A stretch of DNA of 64,000 bases, from assembly GCF_963675165.1 (NCBI RefSeq), contig NC_087391.1, positions 4,514,646 through 4,578,645 of the forward strand. The letters run 5' to 3'. Below the pieces are notes generated by a model. It did no database searches, was not told where the DNA came from, and saw nothing but the letters and a program-made list of their open reading frames with translations. Positions 27,301-36,941 of the stretch are shown here, piece after piece. Source of the DNA: Halichondria panicea (Eukaryota; Porifera; Demospongiae; Suberitida; Halichondriidae). Position 1 is the first letter of the stretch, and each line of letters opens with the position of its first letter. The position numbers were made by a program, and so were the translations under genes.

Positions 27301-30300
27301 CTAGATAGAAACACCTGACAATGCAATGATTAAGTGGTTGTCCTAAAGCCCTGGGATGTGCGTGCGGTCCTTGGCTAAGAAGTTTAAAGAAATATAATAG
27401 CACACCAGTTAATATTAATGTCAGGGTGTGTTGGTTAGCAAGAAAATTTCGAGTACATGCATAGTAACATCTTGCTAGCTGGTTAATTAATCGGAGGGTG
27501 TCACTGTGAGTGCTAGGGAGTGTCAGGCCGCCATGGAGCTAGTAGTCACACACTAGCTGTGCACGCCGTTGGCATATAGAGCCTACTCTACTCAGACATG
27601 CACTTGGCAGGGCTCTAACTAGTGACATGTATTCTAGTCATTGACTGCATTATGGGACAATGCCAAACTGCACAACGCTGTCTTTGTGGCTCTGGTTGTA
27701 GCATTGTTCCTGTCCCTGCTATCAAGCTTGCCAGACTGCAGCTGGCATTGCTTACACTGATTGCCTTTTGTTTCCTAGCACAGCTGCTAATTGCATTTGG
27801 AAACTCTTGATTTGATTATTAGCCTACTGAGGGATGAGTGTGTGTGTGTGGTTCCTCTTAGATGTAAAGGGATAATTGCTGTGTGTTCACTCTTAATTTG
27901 CAGTGTTTTTAAGTGGCTCTCAAGTGATTTTAAACTATCTCCTTTTAAGCTGAGGTTGTGAGATTATTGCGAGCATGATTTTGAACCTCTTTTGTTTACT
28001 GCGATGGCTGATAGTACTGTGATCGATAAAACCTTTTCTCTGTAAAATTCCATCTCATCTATAAAACATGTTATGATCTCCACTGAGCTTGTATTGTACA
28101 CTATGGAGCCTTAGTGTTTCAATCTGGAGCGCGTTTATGTATTATAATTATAGCAGTTTGGCCTGACTGCATGCACTGTACATGCGTACGTAGTTCTAAC
28201 TTGCAATTCCATTGCCCATTTAAGGCTCCTATGCCCTGAGGCTTGTTCCTCCGTATCGTAACAGCTAGTTCCTCTCTCGACTCCCAACACCTTCCTAAGC
28301 CTTCTCCATACCCTGTACACAACTAAAGGTATGCAACTCTAAGGCATCTGCCAGCATCCTCAGTTGTGGCTCTTCCCTCCCCTTGTTGTGGGAGACCCCA
28401 AGGCCTGTGGTGAGGCGCTAGACAAAGCCTTTGATCTATATACTGCTACCAGTGGGTTATTAGTGTGGGAAATGTTAGAGTCTGTTGGACTGATTAGGAG
28501 TACTCTATCATCTGGCTAGGCATTAGCTTTCTGGCTGGAATACACACAAATTTATAGAATCTTGGTAATAGGGCATCTTAGGCATGTCATACATTTGCAT
28601 CAAAAACCCATAGGTGGTTGATTTTAATATTATGTCTACAGTGCCGAGTAGGCGGTAAGTATTGCGTAGGTCTTTGCTTTCATTTCATAATCTATACCAC
28701 CTCGTATATTGTCACAGGATGTTGTACAAATGTAAATATATGCTAGCTACTGAGTAATGGTCAACAGTAATGGCTGAGTGCAATCACATCTCACATCACA
28801 TCACTCATGTTGATCTTTATTATTGCTTTCCTTTGCATGTAACGTAATTATGTGATTCAGGGAACCACCCATATACTTGTCAAACCTCTAGGCCAGGTGT
28901 AGTTTACTACATAAACTACAATCATGTAGCTAGATTTTGTGGTTTTGTGCCAGATTGTCACCTTGAAAATTCCTAGTGAGAACAGATGATGAATATTACT
29001 TTTTTACTGGTTGCTGTGCATATGATATGCTAATCTCTGGTTCTCATACCTAATAAGTTCATGAACTGTGTATGATGTATGATTTAAATTAATCAAGTCA
29101 TCATCTCCTGGGTTCTTGTAACTAGGCAACACCTGCATGTACATGTACACCTCAAATTTCCAACTTCCTGTACATAGTTGAACAACCTCATGGTCACTAT
29201 TGTGTGTGTAGTGGGGGGGGGGGTGCTTTTAGCTAGCCTCCAACTATGTGTCACTATTTGCTTTTTTAATCTGTGTAGTTATGATTAACCCTGGCTAAGC
29301 TTAAGCCTGCCCATGAAAGGTATATTAGTTTGTGTGGATGTGTTATTAAGCGTGGAAATGATTTGATAAGCCCAGAATTCGTTTCCTGTTCACACTTCAG
29401 GATGTCACTTCAGAGGTTGCACGTGTGCATGATCTACTGTGTAATCTCCAGGGATATCTCCAGGGGGGTAATGAATAGACTTTGGACCTCTTAATGTGCA
29501 CTTCAAAGTTGATCACATGGATCTTCTCAGCCTCTGTATGGCTTCACTTCCCCTATGCATACTGTAATAATATCAGCATATGCAATCATGCATTTTTATT
29601 CAGAATGGGACTTATTGTTAGCATGGGACGTATGAAGTAGATACTTGACGCCTTTTCTCAGCTCATATTGCACAGACAGTTGTACCTGTGAGCTCAAGTT
29701 ACTGGGTAGCGTATAGACTGACTGAGAAATTGCTTTATAATATGTGATAAGGTTAGAGAAGCTGAAACAAATCCGTGATCGGCTCTTCCTGAAAGAAAAG
29801 CTGTAACACTACCCCCTAGATGTGGTATTCAATCTACAGGAGAATCCTCTGAAGACACTAGTCACCTGTGCTCTGATATGGTTTATGATGTTCGTATCAG
29901 TAGTGCATGGTTACGGTTACTTGAGTAGACACTTTCGGCTCCTAAGAGCGTGGGAAAGATACATTTTCTGCAGAGCTCATTTACAGCTTTGTTATCTCTA
30001 CTGTGCTGTGTGTGTTGATTGCTGTGGCTCCTAAGAGTATGGGAATACATTTTCTGTGGAGCTCATTTACAAGCTTTATTATCTCTACACTGTGCTGTGT
30101 GTTTGTGTGTGTTGATTGCTGTGGCTCCTACATTTTCTGCAGAGCTCGTTTACAGCTTCTACTGTGCTGTGGTTTGTGTGTGTTGATTGCTGTGTGTTAA
30201 CAATTTGACACCAGCCTAGTTATTACACATTTTCACACTGTTTAGCTATTTCACACCAATCCTTTTAACAGCTGAAGGGGTGCATCTGTATCTCAATAAT

Positions 30301-31613
30301 CAATCACACATAACAAGTGAAAATAGGTTCTAACAGTCATTTCCCTCCTGTATCGTCAAACTCACATAAAACAGTATTACTGATATGCATTCCTTCTCTT
30401 GTAGGTGCGTCACCTAGGTAATGACTTTGTGCACGTTGTGTGGAGTGAGCACTGGAGGGACTATCGAAGGTCCACCTTCAGAACTCAGTTTGGTGATGTC
30501 ATTATCATCATCTACCCACAACCAAACGGACTCTTTAGAGTGCAAATCGATATCAACAGCGAGCGTAAAGCAAATGTGAGTTACTATTATTGATCGTTGG
30601 TTAGTAAGCCCCTAATTTTTTAGCCCTGGGGAATTTTCCCACAAAAAAGTTTTGATCCCAAAAATGGTCAGTTCATTGAGAGAGGTTTTCATTGTTTAGC
30701 CATGTAGGGCAGTAGTTTCATGGTGGTCTACTTTTCCCTCAGGTCTCCCAATTTGGCCCCCTGTTCGATGGAGCGCTTGTGCCCCGGGACAGTCTACCAT
30801 CTCTGGTTCGAGCCACCGCCATCAACGGCTTGAGGGCGTTACGCAGCTCGCTCATAGGTAGCAGGGGAAGGTATGTACACATAATTATAACCAAAGTGTG
30901 ATAGAATGTTGTGGTAGCTACATGTATAATAACTAAGTTGTGTTTTGTGATTTGTGATTCTACCGTTCTTGTCACTTTGCAGGTACGAGGAGCGGCTACA
31001 AAACATCCACAAAATCACAAAAATGAAACTCATGTCGTCATTTGAGGAATTTTCAGAGAGTGTGATGCACCCGCTAGAGATGAGCTCTGCACAGCCTACA
31101 ATGTCATCTCGAAGAGCCAGTCCAACGAAGATTGTGTCATCACAAATGTCCTTCCCTTCCATTGCACACCATCACAAGAGCCACTCCCCCTCCCCACACA
31201 TGTCACACCATCACAAGGATCACAAGGGGTCTTCCCCTTCCCCACACCTTTTCTCGTCACAGAACTCTCATTCTCCTAAAACCTTTTCATCGTCCTTTCT
31301 CAGGATCCCTACTCTGAAGGACAGGGTGGTGGATAGGTTCTCTCCTCCTCATAGGCACCGAGCCAGCACTAACGATGATAGAATGCAAGCTTCTCCAAAA
31401 TGTAAGCAGAGCTATCTGTAAACATATGCTAGGTTTAACATGCACTCACACCTACCTTTGTACCCACACACACCCCCAATAGTCAAAGGAATTCGACGGA
31501 ATAGTTCTGTGCCAGATCTCTCTGAAATAGGAAAGCTGTCAGCTTCAGATTCCAAGTCAATCTCAGATAGCAAGAAACTCTCTGACTCAACAAAACTTAG
31601 GACTGTGAATTGA
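399..31613 (+). CDS. RALGAPA1: Ral GTPase-activating protein subunit alpha (RALGAPA1/2 type)
   Basis: Catalytic alpha subunit of the RalGAP complex, which works with RALGAPB to switch off RalA/RalB by stimulating GTP hydrolysis in the cytoplasm. Exons I can place: 399-504, 704-814, 1372-1442, 1971-2028, 2165-2479, 2873-2982, 3172-3322, 3672-4138, 4324-4596, 4846-4919, 5338-5449, 5677-5799, 6154-7524, 8483-8734, 9141-9590, 10020-10152, 11017-11171, 12389-12566, 13772-13836, 13975-14127, 14549-14602, 16350-16479, 20271-20440, 20828-~21004, ~22159-22259, 23315-23392, 23506-23632, 26317-26460, 30405-30575, 30743-30870, 30983-31401, 31483-31613. Phases agree throughout and give about 2,185 residues; the human protein is about 2,036. 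The Rap/RalGAP domain is in exons 27-31: [13 protein letters not shown], then [15 protein letters not shown] with the asparagine thumb near residue 1909, then [21 protein letters not shown] near 7387 is another family hallmark. The large exon 13 is Ser-rich and low complexity. The junction of exons 24 and 25 is uncertain because no strong donor fits the phase. Tuberin was considered but matches less well. Confidence 0.93.
1062..1194. mobile_element. Small foldback element (MITE-like) in RALGAPA intron 2
   Basis: The ends read TACCGTATAGCG and CGCTATATTATGGTA, which are imperfect inverted repeats. The interior (GCAAGCTGACCTC followed by GAAAATT) resembles that of the element at 42414-42590, so the two belong to one family. 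It has no coding capacity. Confidence 0.6.
1686..1776 (+). tRNA. tRNA-Ile(UAU) with an 18-nt intron
   Basis: The acceptor stem pairs 1686-1692 with 1770-1776 (7 bp). The A box TGGCCCAGTCGG and B box AGTTCGATCCT are intact. The T stem GAGAG/CTCTC pairs 1753-1757 with 1765-1769. The anticodon stem TCGTA (1713-1717) pairs with TGCGA (1743-1747) only if about 18 nt (1724-1741) are removed just after anticodon position 37, the canonical tRNA intron site. The anticodon at 1720-1722 is TAT. Eukaryotic tRNA-Ile(UAU) genes commonly carry an intron here, which supports the call. A T5 run at 1783-1787 can serve as a Pol III terminator. The gene lies in RALGAPA intron 3, same strand. Confidence 0.9.
1824..1862 (+). 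repeat. Degenerate copy of the tRNA 3' end and trailer
   Basis: About 70 bp after the tRNA, the bases CTCGAGCCTCTCCTGGG followed by a G-rich stretch and a T run repeat the order of the tRNA T arm, acceptor strand and terminator. It looks like a partial local duplication and cannot fold as a tRNA. Confidence 0.4.
5002..5207. mobile_element. Foldback element with internal G/C runs, RALGAPA intron 10
   Basis: The left end (ACTGAGCAGGGTGTCATACAGG) and the right end are inverted copies over about 22 bp with two mismatches. A G run (5144-5160) and GGGGGGATATCCCCCC sit near the right arm. Similar G-rich foldbacks occur at 14662-14825 and 16013-16240. Confidence 0.6.
7571..7964 (+). repeat. 44-45 bp minisatellite, about 9 copies
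   Basis: The unit begins CTCTTAGCAGTGAAGAAATG and ends GTGTTTGTCTTAG. Unit starts fall at 7571, 7616, 7660, 7704 and so on at 44- or 45-bp spacing, nearly identical to each other. The array is inside RALGAPA intron 13 and has no open frame. A C-run follows at about 8003-8018. The rest of this intron (7965-8482) shows nothing recognisable. Confidence 0.95.
8753..8902 (+). repeat. Three imperfect copies of a short repeat
   Basis: The core GATAGTGGGTAAAGATCATC or a close variant occurs three times, twice followed by ACCAACTCTACCAC. It lies in RALGAPA intron 14. Confidence 0.8.
10755..11016 (+). repeat. About 36-bp minisatellite made of repeated 3' splice sites
   Basis: About seven tandem units each contain a pyrimidine-rich CCCCCCTAACTCTTGCAG followed by TGTTCCTGTG. 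The last unit's CAG at 11014-11016 is the acceptor that fits RALGAPA exon 17 in frame. The array therefore repeats the polypyrimidine tract, the AG and the first exon bases. Confidence 0.9.
11172..13771 (+). other. RALGAPA introns 17 and 18
   Basis: Two introns of about 1.2 kb flank the exon at 12389-12566. The first contains a foldback element near its end (12156-12348). I see no gene, RNA or other organised repeat in the remainder. Short ORFs here lack family similarity and are taken as chance. Confidence 0.6.
12156..12348. mobile_element. Foldback element of the 'GGGTATAAATGTTYGCGG' family
   Basis: GAGGGTATAAATGTTTGCGG (about 12170) is inverted at about 12212-12229 (GCAAACATTTATACCCTC). 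The right part, with AAATCCGCAAAAACC and CTTAATGGTC, follows the order seen in the better preserved element at 63112-63452. It is a decayed member of the same family, in RALGAPA intron 17. Confidence 0.65.
14300..14548 (+). repeat. CACA/CACTCACC-rich low-complexity tract ending at a 3' splice site
   Basis: A cytosine- and adenine-rich tandem tract runs up to the acceptor at 14547-14548 of RALGAPA exon 21. It supplies the polypyrimidine tract of that exon. ORFs read through it are low complexity and not genes. Confidence 0.85.
14662..14825. mobile_element. G-rich foldback element
   Basis: The left end GGGCTGCATCCAGGA is inverted near the right end (TGCAGCCCTGGAT). Long G and C runs lie just inside, as in the elements at 5002 and 16013. 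Confidence 0.55.
16013..16240. mobile_element. G-rich foldback element
   Basis: AGCAGGGTTCTATC at the left is inverted as GATATAACCCTGC at the right. G-rich runs (16030-16051) and C-rich runs lie inside. It is non-coding. Confidence 0.55.
17479..17562 (+). repeat. TG microsatellite with regular AGG interruptions
   Basis: Four blocks of (TG)n are separated by TAGG at a spacing of about 20-22 bp, giving a higher-order pattern. Confidence 0.9.
18366..18998 (+). repeat. About 210-bp tandem repeat, three copies
   Basis: Copies begin near 18366, 18574 and 18788 with AAGTCAAAAGGTCAGTCACC and end with GTTAGGTTAGCCTCGAT. They differ by a few substitutions and by a short indel after GTGAACT. Copies 2 and 3 share an ACATACATATGTACGTACGT segment that is shorter in copy 1. 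There is no open frame. Confidence 0.93.
20176..20270 (+). repeat. CA microsatellite at the acceptor of RALGAPA exon 23
   Basis: A (CA)n tract with short interruptions runs to the CAG at 20268-20270, where the next exon begins. Confidence 0.85.
21005..23314 (+). other. RALGAPA introns 24 and 25
   Basis: Two introns of about 1.1 kb flank the exon ending at 22259. Apart from ACATGTA-type motifs I see no organised element. The left boundary is approximate because the exon 24 donor is uncertain. Confidence 0.5.
23633..26316 (+). other. RALGAPA intron 27
   Basis: A 2.7-kb intron that splits the GAP domain. It contains a GACA microsatellite (24341-24378). Protein continuity across it is complete compared with RalGAP alpha, so no exon is missing. 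Nothing else is recognised. Confidence 0.65.
24341..24378 (+). repeat. (GACA)n microsatellite
   Basis: About nine units of GACA, with GACAAAC variants at both ends. Confidence 0.9.
26461..30404 (+). other. RALGAPA intron 28
   Basis: At 3.9 kb this is the longest intron in the window. It ends with a short tandem repeat (29939-30195) and has a G-run at about 29211-29221. No gene, RNA or transposon with clear ends is recognised. Confidence 0.6.
29939..30195 (+). repeat. Three imperfect 70-95 bp tandem copies
   Basis: Each copy contains CTCCTA, TACATTTTCTG, GAGCTC(A/G)TTTACA and a GTGTTGATTGCTGTG end. Lengths differ because of internal deletions. Confidence 0.85.
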
Positions 31614-32607
31614 TTTACTATTTATTCACATATACATGTTATATAATTATATCTCAAAGCTTCATTGTTCTTATCCTATAATTATACTGGTAGTAAACTG
31701 TTTTAATTGTATTCATGATTTTTGTGGTAAAATTTTGTTAGTAAATGTTTTTCCTCAATAACCAGTACTATAAACAACTTGTACTGCATGTTGACATAGG
31801 GTAAACAGCTTCAAAAGCCTTGCTTGCCATCCACCCTCTCAAAGTGCCCATCCACTTACAATTTGGTTGACTTGTTGGCAAACACAACAACACTCTATGG
31901 TATCAGATTACCTCATGTAAAACTTGATATTCCTTTCTACACAGCCAAATTCCTTTGACTAGATTACCAATGTAATACGAGGTCTTCCTTGAACTTATAA
32001 GGACCTGCGTGTGACTGCGAGAGATTCGCTCCAAAGGAAACCTTTAGAATATGGAAGCTTTTCAAAGGTTGCCTTCTAATGGAGTGAGGCATGAGCACTT
32101 GCGTTAATTCAACGGTATCTTCTAGTATAATTCCAGACAGTGAGAATGTGCGCTATGGATCTAGAAACCCATTGTGATAACGGCCTATCATCTTTATTGT
32201 CACGGATGAAATTGATATTCTAACTTGTTTGCACACTATACCAGAGCTATGAATATCTGAATTCATTTAAGGCTATAGTGTATTGCATGTAATGTAAGCA
32301 GTAATAATTACAATTGCTTTGGTAATAACTTTTTTAACCATGTATTATGTGGAAATTGTGTGATGAATCAACAAAAATGATTAATATGCATGCATGAAAA
32401 CCAGCGTGGACACAAGGCCTGCCTAAAAAAGTGGTCCACGATTAATGTCTGAAAGATTTCACAAAAAGTTGAATGATTGTTTAAATAATTATACAAAAAA
32501 ATCAGACGATAAAGGGAGGCATATACAAGTGATAAAAATTAATAAATACAATCCTGTATGGTCCTGGCTATAGCAAAAAAATTTAGAAAACACACGTTGC
32601 CAGTAAA
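31614..32607. other. Convergent intergenic region between RALGAPA and FoxG
   Basis: AT-rich sequence between two genes that end towards each other, so it should hold both 3' UTRs. I could not pick a convincing poly(A) signal for either gene, and no other gene is seen. Confidence 0.5.
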
Positions 32608-34065
32608 TTAGATTGATGATGAGCAGTTTACACTGTTTGCTGAGTTAACACTGCTGTGACTTGAATACATGTTTACTGTGTCGGTTGAGAGCGAGTTTTG
32701 TGCAGAGGTGGTTGGGAAACTTGTGTTTGTCTGAGATTGGGAGAGGGGGAAGCTGCTACATGACGGAGGGAAAAAGGTTGCCGGGTGACCAGGGAGCACT
32801 GGGGTTGTGGGCATGAAGAAAAACTGTTGCGTCTGTGGAGACAACGGAGTTAGACCTGCAAATTGCATTGTGTTCGAGACGATACTTGGACTGGGCAGAC
32901 TAGGCAGTTTGTATGAGTTGATGCCTAGACTGGATGCAGATTGAATGCTTGCTGCACTGGGGAGGTACGGTAGGGAAGATGGGATACTGACACAACTTCC
33001 ACTGGTGGTGGTGGTGCCGGGTTTCAATAGACTGTCCATTGAGAATCCAAATGATTGAGATTTGTTCATTCCAAACGGAGAGACGATAGGGGGGTAACCA
33101 AATGAGAATGGCATTGATGAAGCATTATGCAATGTCGAGGGGATGCCACCATTATGGAGACTGGCAGGGGGGAGAGTCGAGTGACCTGTGACAGAGGGAT
33201 GGTGGTGGCCATCAATACCTCCCATGGGGACATGATGGGGCATCATAGGGTGGCCATATGGACCCATGTCGAAAGCAGGCATACCGCTGAAGCCAGGGTG
33301 TCTTGGCATTGTGAGGGGAGGTACTCGCATGTTGTGGCCGTAGATATCGTTTCCTTGGTGTCTTCTCGAGATCGGTCGTCTTCTCAGTTTACCTGTGGTA
33401 CCTCCAATGAACATAATATCGTCACTAGATGGGTCCAATGTCCAGTAGTTGCCTTTGCCGGGGTCATCATAAGGACGGGGGACCTTCACAAAACACTTGT
33501 TCAACGAGAGATTGTGTCTGATTGAGTTTTGCCAGCCTTGCTTATTTTCTCTGTAGTAAGGAAAGTTCTTCATTATGTAGTCGTAGATTCCACTGAGAGT
33601 CAGTTTTCTCTCTGGGCTCGATCTGATGGCCATTACAATCAGTGCATTGTAAGAGAAAGGTGGCTTGGATTTCTTAGAGTCTGTGTCATCTTCTTTCTTT
33701 ACATCATTGGATTCACTCTCTGAATCTGCTTTGCTATCAGCTCCATTATAAGAGAGAGTTTCTTCGAGCTTTACTGTCGTCTTGGGAGTGTCCTGTGGAA
33801 GATCCTCTACTGAGGCAGCATCCCAGGAGGCATTGCTTGCAGGAGTGCATGCAGAGCCTATGTCGATATCAGAATTGAATTGCTGCTGGCACGAGGGATT
33901 GTACATGTCTTTCTGCGAAGTCTGTGAAGGGGGAATCGATAGAGACCTTGACAGCTCTGTTGCGGTAGCATCCACCCGAATCACAGGGCTGTTGCTATAG
34001 GTATGCATAGATCCAGGTAGTCGCTGGTGTAGATTCGGTAGTTGTTTCGCCAGGGTAACTGACAT
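32608..34065 (-). CDS. FOXG1: FoxG-type forkhead transcription factor
   Basis: A nuclear DNA-binding transcription factor of 485 residues encoded by one exon, from ATG at 34065 to TAA at 32610-32608. The forkhead domain spans about residues 134-230. It has the recognition-helix signature [16 protein letters not shown] and the wing ending in [10 protein letters not shown]. The run KGNYWxLDPSSDD...[12 protein letters not shown] is the FoxG/BF-1 signature. The usual DDVFIGG reads DDIMFIGG here, one residue longer. An acidic, Ser-rich segment precedes the domain. A His/Met/Pro-rich region follows it, then FSMDSLL at 341-347, which resembles an eh1 (Groucho-binding) motif. In vertebrate FoxG a similar FSINSLV lies at the N-terminus, so its position here is unusual. 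Single-exon structure is common in this class. Confidence 0.93.
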   Translation of the reverse strand: MSVTLAKQLPNLHQRLPGSMHTYSNSPVIRVDATATELSRSLSIPPSQTSQKDMYNPSCQQQFNSDIDIGSACTPASNASWDAASVEDLPQDTPKTTVKLEETLSYNGADSKADSESESNDVKKEDDTDSKKSKPPFSYNALIVMAIRSSPERKLTLSGIYDYIMKNFPYYRENKQGWQNSIRHNLSLNKCFVKVPRPYDDPGKGNYWTLDPSSDDIMFIGGTTGKLRRRPISRRHQGNDIYGHNMRVPPLTMPRHPGFSGMPAFDMGPYGHPMMPHHVPMGGIDGHHHPSVTGHSTLPPASLHNGGIPSTLHNASSMPFSFGYPPIVSPFGMNKSQSFGFSMDSLLKPGTTTTSGSCVSIPSSLPYLPSAASIQSASSLGINSYKLPSLPSPSIVSNTMQFAGLTPLSPQTQQFFFMPTTPVLPGHPATFFPPSCSSFPLSQSQTNTSFPTTSAQNSLSTDTVNMYSSHSSVNSANSVNCSSSI

Positions 34066-36941
34066 ACTATGAAAGGACGAAGTTTTGTACTATAGCAAAT
34101 GCTAACAGTTCTTGTAACTTTGTTCTTTTTGCACACACACGTTTGCTGAGCTAGAGCTTGTAAATGGCTTGTTCTTATACAAACTGTTGTAAGGAATGTA
34201 ATTCGGTAATTAGGCCAACCGGATGTACTATGAATTTACTTCCTCTAACACCTACATCAAAGTGTATCCACAGGAACTTGTGTGGTTGTCTACACTATTG
34301 AAAAAAGTGTGTTCTTTTGTTTACTCTTCTGTTGTCCATTCAACTGTATTTGTCACTCCTACTAAATTGGAGTTGGATGTAGGTATGCTTTTGTAATTAA
34401 CCTCCCACAATTAATTGTAGGAAGTGGGTCTAATTGTCTGTTAGTGGGATGAATCATGTACTGCCAGTTTCGAGGATTTTTGCACACACTGTGGCCATTA
34501 TGTTTACTACAGATCAGAAACTATTGGATACAGTCGGAGACACCTGCAACAAATTTTGACCCCGTAATAACAATTAGTACCCTTTACCTAAAAACACTTA
34601 GGTGAAAACCGCTAATGCATAGTTTGCTAGTTAGCAGCTGTCCTCTTGCAAGGTGTAGGGCTTTACTGTTGACATTGACACTGGTTACCACCTCCAGATG
34701 AAAATGGTCAGACAAAGACACCATTAGTGAACATCAACATTAGCTCCTCTCTGGTCATAGCACAAAGAGTGCTAATTGGTGGCAAATTTGATTAGACAGC
34801 TCAAACTTCACTTTCTCAAAGCCTTTGCTCAAAGAGAATGTTATATCTATTGTGTCTCCCCTAGTTTGCATTGTGCCGCCGAATTCGAATTTACTTGCAA
34901 TGAGGGAAAGTAATTACAGCGAATTACAACGAATTATCATTTCCATTGTTGACTTATCCCTGCCTATATATATGTGCACGGTTAATACACCACGGAATCA
35001 CCTGTGTCCAGCTGTCAACATGCACCCACCCCCTTATATATATACAGAATGCACACATCAATGCACAAGAAAGTGCTCTCATCAATAGGCACACCGACAA
35101 CTCATTGTCTTTAATTAACAGGATATCAATCTATTGGGCACAATGTGAACACAGGGCACAAGTTTGTACACAAAACACTCTAGTCATGGATAACTCTTAC
35201 AATTCTATTGATCTAATAATTGTCTATTCTTGTTCTTTTCGGTGATGGTTGCCCAAGTTCACTTTCAATCGCACCCACACCTGTAGTGAAGAAACAGGCA
35301 AACGTTAAAACAGCACTGCATACTTTATATGACTGTACAGGTGTCGTTATGAGGGTTAAACAGCATGTGTGTTGCTATGATGTACACAGGGGCATGTGTG
35401 TTGCTACGGTGTACACAGGGGGCACAAACACATGCAAAAATGCTGAAGAAAAGGTGCAATATGTTATACAAGGCATTTATAGAAAGTTGAAGGTCACACA
35501 TTTGAATCCCACTTCTGTTTCCTAGGAACAAGTAAAGGCAACCAAAGGCCACTCTGGCAAGTGCTCAGTACCGAGGCAACCTCTGGTCTAGTCAAGTGGA
35601 CACGACAACACGACAACTATGTGGCAACAGTTACAGCTACGCAGTAACGTAGCACTATTGAATTAATCAATAATTAGAACAAAACAAATAAACAAACAAA
35701 CAATAGAGAGTGCAAGGATTGCGTTGATACTGACGGATTTAATTAAGCCTAATTCTATAGCCACAGATCTTTCAAGCACACTCTCTACATTGTAATAGAG
35801 CTCTCAAAAAGTGTCATCATGGATAACTGGGTAAGTGGCACTGTACAAAAATCATGTAGGCTGCAGTTCGACATGCTTAAATATGTGATGGCATGTGTTT
35901 ACAAATTTATATGTTTGCAGATTATGTGTCAACTATCGAAAACAGTAGACTTAGGTTTGACAACTGGGATTTGTAGGCTAGCCCATCCAAACATAGTTTA
36001 AATATTTAAGCTCTGTCATGTAAAATATGAAATTTATGAAATTTGTGAAACAAAGACAACTTGTACTGTGTACACAATACAGTCCTCTGCACGCATGTGT
36101 AGACACACACAACACATTATAACAATGGCCAGACAACAACTATAAACTTGCTGGAGCAACATCAAAATACCGAATAAAATTTATCGCTAATCAACCACAA
36201 TGGTCAGGTCATGGTACATCGAAGGTATGTCAGTCAGCATGCCAGGAGGAATTCTATAGCTAACTTGCCGGTCACTGAATGCAGCTGTAACCTTCAATGT
36301 CAACAGTTAGGCGTCCGATTACAGACTAACTGTCTAACGATCTGAAGACTTGACTTACTGTGAAAGTATAAGATTACCTGCTACATATGGTCAACAGAAG
36401 CATACATTTAACCTTGTGTATACATGTACGAATTGTATTTAGCCAATATTGACCTCATAAACCGATAAACTTTTTAGAAAGTACAATGCATTAGACACAG
36501 TCCTTAAAACGAATATGTTATGGAAATGCTGTACATGTGTGCTGTATAATTATGTCTAAAACTAAACCAAATCTCCTACAAGATGCTTTAAACTATGGAA
36601 GTAGGTGTCCTAGCAACTCTTGATATTCTGTGATGAGGCGTGACAGTAAAACGGTAACCTTACAACTGTTAGACTCGATATGCATGTGACCAATCTCATA
36701 TAGGAGTCTTGGAAACCAACGGGAAATTCCTAGCCTTTGTGGAGTGTTTCCATACAAAGCTGACCAACATGACATCAAGCAAAAATTACCTTCAATCATT
36801 CTACTTGGAATAAGGGTATACTTTCAACAAGACAGGATAACAAGATGAGAATATTAGAAACGTAAGGCCACCACACAATAACTTACTAAGAATCTCAAAC
36901 CTAAATAATTGCGTCACATACAATAAAGTTACTGATATAAT
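34066..36941. other. Intergenic region upstream of FoxG and downstream of TRMT5
   Basis: About 2.9 kb without a recognised gene. It contains small direct repeats, for example two copies of GCATGTGTGTTGCTA near 35365-35410. It should include the FoxG promoter at its left end and may include a last TRMT5 exon or 3' UTR at its right end. Short ORFs here show no similarity I recognise. Confidence 0.5.

Noticed and set aside
23506-30870. Tuberin (TSC2) as the identity of the large GAP gene.
   Set aside because: Both have a RapGAP domain, but [24 protein letters not shown] and FGPLFDGA and the N-terminal exons match RalGAP alpha much better.
32608-34065. FoxD or another Fox class because of the eh1-like motif.
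   Set aside because: The wing signature ending [10 protein letters not shown] and the DPSSDD run are characteristic of FoxG.
36593-36799. Minus-strand ORF as a last TRMT5 exon.
   Set aside because: I found no similarity to the TRMT5 C-terminus and no convincing acceptor in the right phase. TRMT5 can end at 36942.
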